From an uncultured Eubacteriales bacterium (GTDB taxonomy: Bacteria > Bacillota > Clostridia > Monoglobales > Monoglobaceae): a DNA stretch of 13,536 nt. Shown piece after piece: positions 12,261 through 13,536 of this stretch. Each line of letters begins with the position of its first letter. The first letter of the stretch is position 1. Location of the stretch: NCBI GenBank assembly GCA_900545865.1, contig URAN01000074.1, forward strand, positions 1-13,536. The letters are read 5' to 3'. The notes below the pieces were generated by a model. It had not been told where the DNA came from and did no database searches. It worked only from the letters and a program-made list of their open reading frames with translations. Both the position numbers and the translations under genes were made by a program.

Positions 12261-12785
12261 ATGACAAAAGAATATTTTGGCAGACGTTTTTTTATAGCCG
12301 ACACTCATTTCGGAAGTGACAATATTATTCGTTATGAGAATCGTCCGTTTGATTCGAGTGCTGAAATGGATAAAACGCTGATTAATAATTGGAACAAAAC
12401 CGTGAATAATGGTGATACGGTTTTTGTCTTAGGCGATTTTTGCGAATCAGATGACGAAAAAAGAATATTGTCCAAATTAAACGGCACAAAGATTCTCATA
12501 AGGGGAAATCACGATTTCGGAACAAGCTCTTTTTACAGAAAAGCGGGATTTGAAGATGTTTACGATATGCCTGTTTTATACGACGGTTTTTTTATGCTTT
12601 CGCATCAACCGTTGTATGTAAATTCAAATATGCCCTATGCAAACATTTTTGGACACGTACATAACAATCCGATGTTTAAGGATTATAGCAAACAACACTT
12701 CTGCGTATCGGCAGAGCGAATAAATTACACGCCTATTTCGTATTCAGAGATTCTCGGAAAAATTGATATTTCAATCTCAAAATAG
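12261..12785 (+). CDS. Calcineurin-like metallophosphoesterase, short phage type
   Basis: The 174-residue enzyme has the complete metal-binding set: Asp14-x-His16 (ADTHFGSDNIIRY), Gly58-Asp59 (VFVLGDF), Gly82-Asn83-His84-Asp85 (RGNHD), His115 (LSHQP) and His132-x-His134 (FGHVH). Such proteins hydrolyse phosphomonoesters or phosphodiesters, including nucleic acid ends and cyclic nucleotides, with two metal ions; the substrate here is unknown. Short cytosolic forms like this are common in phages. The start is the ATG after AGAAAGGATGATAAAA; an in-frame ATG three codons upstream lies inside the ribosome binding site. It is the first gene under the switch 2 promoter. Confidence 0.92.
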   Translation: MTKEYFGRRFFIADTHFGSDNIIRYENRPFDSSAEMDKTLINNWNKTVNNGDTVFVLGDFCESDDEKRILSKLNGTKILIRGNHDFGTSSFYRKAGFEDVYDMPVLYDGFFMLSHQPLYVNSNMPYANIFGHVHNNPMFKDYSKQHFCVSAERINYTPISYSEILGKIDISISK

Positions 12786-12799
12786 AAAGGATGATAAAA

Positions 12800-13009
12800 A
12801 TGGGAAACCCAACAAGAGCAAGGTTAATGAACCTCGGAAAGACGCAGGTGGATTTACTTCGTGAAATCCGAAAGCGTGGCTATCCTAAATGCACCGAACC
12901 GTACCTGTCAAAGGTAAACACCGGCTTGAATACCTATCAGCCACAGGCGGTCGGTATTATCAAGTTAAGAGAAGAAATCTTAGCTGAATGGGAAAGCGAG
13001 GTGAAATAA
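12800..13009 (+). CDS. Small HTH-type phage-associated protein
   Basis: The 69-residue protein RARLMNLGKTQVDLLREIRKRGYPKCTEPYLSKVNTGLNTYQPQAVGIIKLREEILAEWE reads as a short helix-turn-helix: a helix with Lys-Thr-Gln-x-x-Leu, a recognition segment with TEPYLSKV, and a last helix. It resembles XRE-like regulators often found in the early region of Firmicutes prophages. It shares the 19-base AGAAAGGATGATAAAAATG start cassette with the phosphoesterase gene. Its last codons contain AAAGCGAGGTGA, the ribosome binding site of the next gene, which starts one base after its stop. Confidence 0.75.
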   Translation: MGNPTRARLMNLGKTQVDLLREIRKRGYPKCTEPYLSKVNTGLNTYQPQAVGIIKLREEILAEWESEVK

Positions 13010-13010
13010 G

Positions 13011-13211
13011 ATGCCGAGAGAAAAACCGTATTACAGAGAGATTTTGGCTGACTTAGCCGAAAAATTTGATGATAAAATGCTGGTGCGAATCGGCGAGGTG
13101 TGTAAAACAATGCACATTTCAGCCGATTCGGCTCGAAACCGTTTCAGCTTTGATAAAAACGGTTGGATAACACTGTACGCACTCGCAAGAGATATATGCA
13201 ATGATTTTTAA
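13011..13211 (+). CDS. Small helical protein, possible DNA-binding or excisionase-like
   Basis: The 66-residue basic protein PYYREILADLAEKFDDKMLVRIGEVCKTMHISADSARNRFSFDKNGWITLYALARDICNDF contains a likely helix-turn-helix in its centre (IGEVCKTMHISADSARNRF), like the winged-helix of small phage regulators and excisionases. Known excisionases sit in operons of this type, but I cannot assign that role. It has a GAGGTG ribosome binding site inside the previous gene and is one base from its stop, so the two are coupled. Confidence 0.7.
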   Translation: MPREKPYYREILADLAEKFDDKMLVRIGEVCKTMHISADSARNRFSFDKNGWITLYALARDICNDF

Positions 13212-13226
13212 GAAAGGATGATTCAA

Positions 13227-13536
13227 ATGACAAAATTTAAATTAAGCAAGAAAACAAGACGGCGGATATGCTTGTATGCGTCGGCAACGGCGGCGGTGGT
13301 AAGTGGACTGTCGATACTGTCGGCGGTCGGGTACTGTGAATTGGGTGTCATCGGCGTGGGTGAGATGATGATACGTGCAATCGTATCAATGATACTTCTG
13401 GCGGTGTTTACACTGCTTACGGCGGCAATTTCGGCGGCAATAACGAGGATAGAAACCCCAAAGCCGCAGCGGCATATAAGCAACAAAATTGCCATATTCC
13501 ACATCGAACCCGAAAAGAAACAAATAAGAAAGTTGG
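13227..13536 (+). CDS. Two-TM small membrane protein, cut by the window end
   Basis: The frame is open from ATG 13227 to the last base (103 codons, no stop). It has a basic start MTKFKLSKKTRRR, a first membrane segment (ICLYASATAAVVSGLSILSA), a short loop, a second (IRAIVSMILLAVFTLLTAAIS) and a charged cytosolic tail (PKPQRHISNKIAIFHIEPEKKQ). The ribosome binding site is AGAAAGGATGAT, the third copy of this cassette. It belongs to the same operon as the preceding genes. I do not recognise the family. Confidence 0.75.
   Translation, partial: MTKFKLSKKTRRRICLYASATAAVVSGLSILSAVGYCELGVIGVGEMMIRAIVSMILLAVFTLLTAAISAAITRIETPKPQRHISNKIAIFHIEPEKKQIRKL

Noticed and set aside
13223..13504. 93-residue minus-strand open frame
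   Set aside because: It is antisense to the two-TM protein, which has a strong ribosome binding site and operon context.

Overview
The window looks like a low-G+C Gram-positive chromosome of the class Clostridia, probably a gut Ruminococcaceae/Oscillospiraceae-type organism. The reasons are AT-rich intergenic DNA, near-consensus sigma-A promoters with 17-bp spacers, strong GGAG-type ribosome binding sites, tRNA genes with encoded CCA, and a lipoprotein ABC transporter of the Firmicutes TrpX type. The species cannot be named from the sequence.

The layout is a short stretch of core chromosome (about 2172-7184) between two regions of mobile-element character. Left arm (1-2040): a double zinc-ribbon protein and a phage terminase-small-subunit-like HTH protein whose C-terminus looks broken. 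Core: a leftward tRNA operon (Leu-GAG, Gln-CTG, Ala-CGC), then rightward a 6-phosphogluconolactonase-family beta-propeller gene and a three-gene ABC importer (lipoprotein, permease, ATPase), then tRNA-Pro(TGG). Right arm (7185-13536, continuing past the window): a tyrosine integrase next to tRNA-Pro, a HicBA toxin-antitoxin pair, a secreted TPR-like protein, two XRE-repressor switch regions, three small C-terminally anchored membrane proteins, a calcineurin-like phosphoesterase, two small helical DNA-binding-type proteins and a truncated two-TM protein. This is the early region of an integrated phage or integrative element.

Four observations stand out. (1) The 3' flanks of tRNA-Ala and tRNA-Pro carry the same 136-bp sequence in inverted orientation (127 of 136 identical, no gaps). 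It holds a terminator hairpin with one compensatory base-pair change and two sets of short direct repeats that look like integrase arm sites. This suggests related elements at both tRNA genes, with the core trapped between them. (2) The ABC-importer leader has a promoter, an array of (U/G)AG triplets at exact 5-nt period, an intrinsic terminator whose 5' arm can pair with part of the array, and a second (U/G)AG array over the ribosome binding site. This is the layout expected of TRAP-type (tryptophan) attenuation plus translational control, and fits a TrpX-like tryptophan importer. (3) The two XRE repressors control paralogous 50-bp promoters: the same -35/-10 frame, the same TAAC(AA/TT)GTTA palindrome 8 bp past the -10, and two operators exactly 30 bp apart. 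Only the operator sequences differ, as in a duplicated switch that diverged in specificity. (4) Between these switches three small proteins share an EEE-helix-TM architecture on convergent strands. One has an otherwise perfect copy of its neighbour's ribosome binding site followed by ATA instead of ATG.
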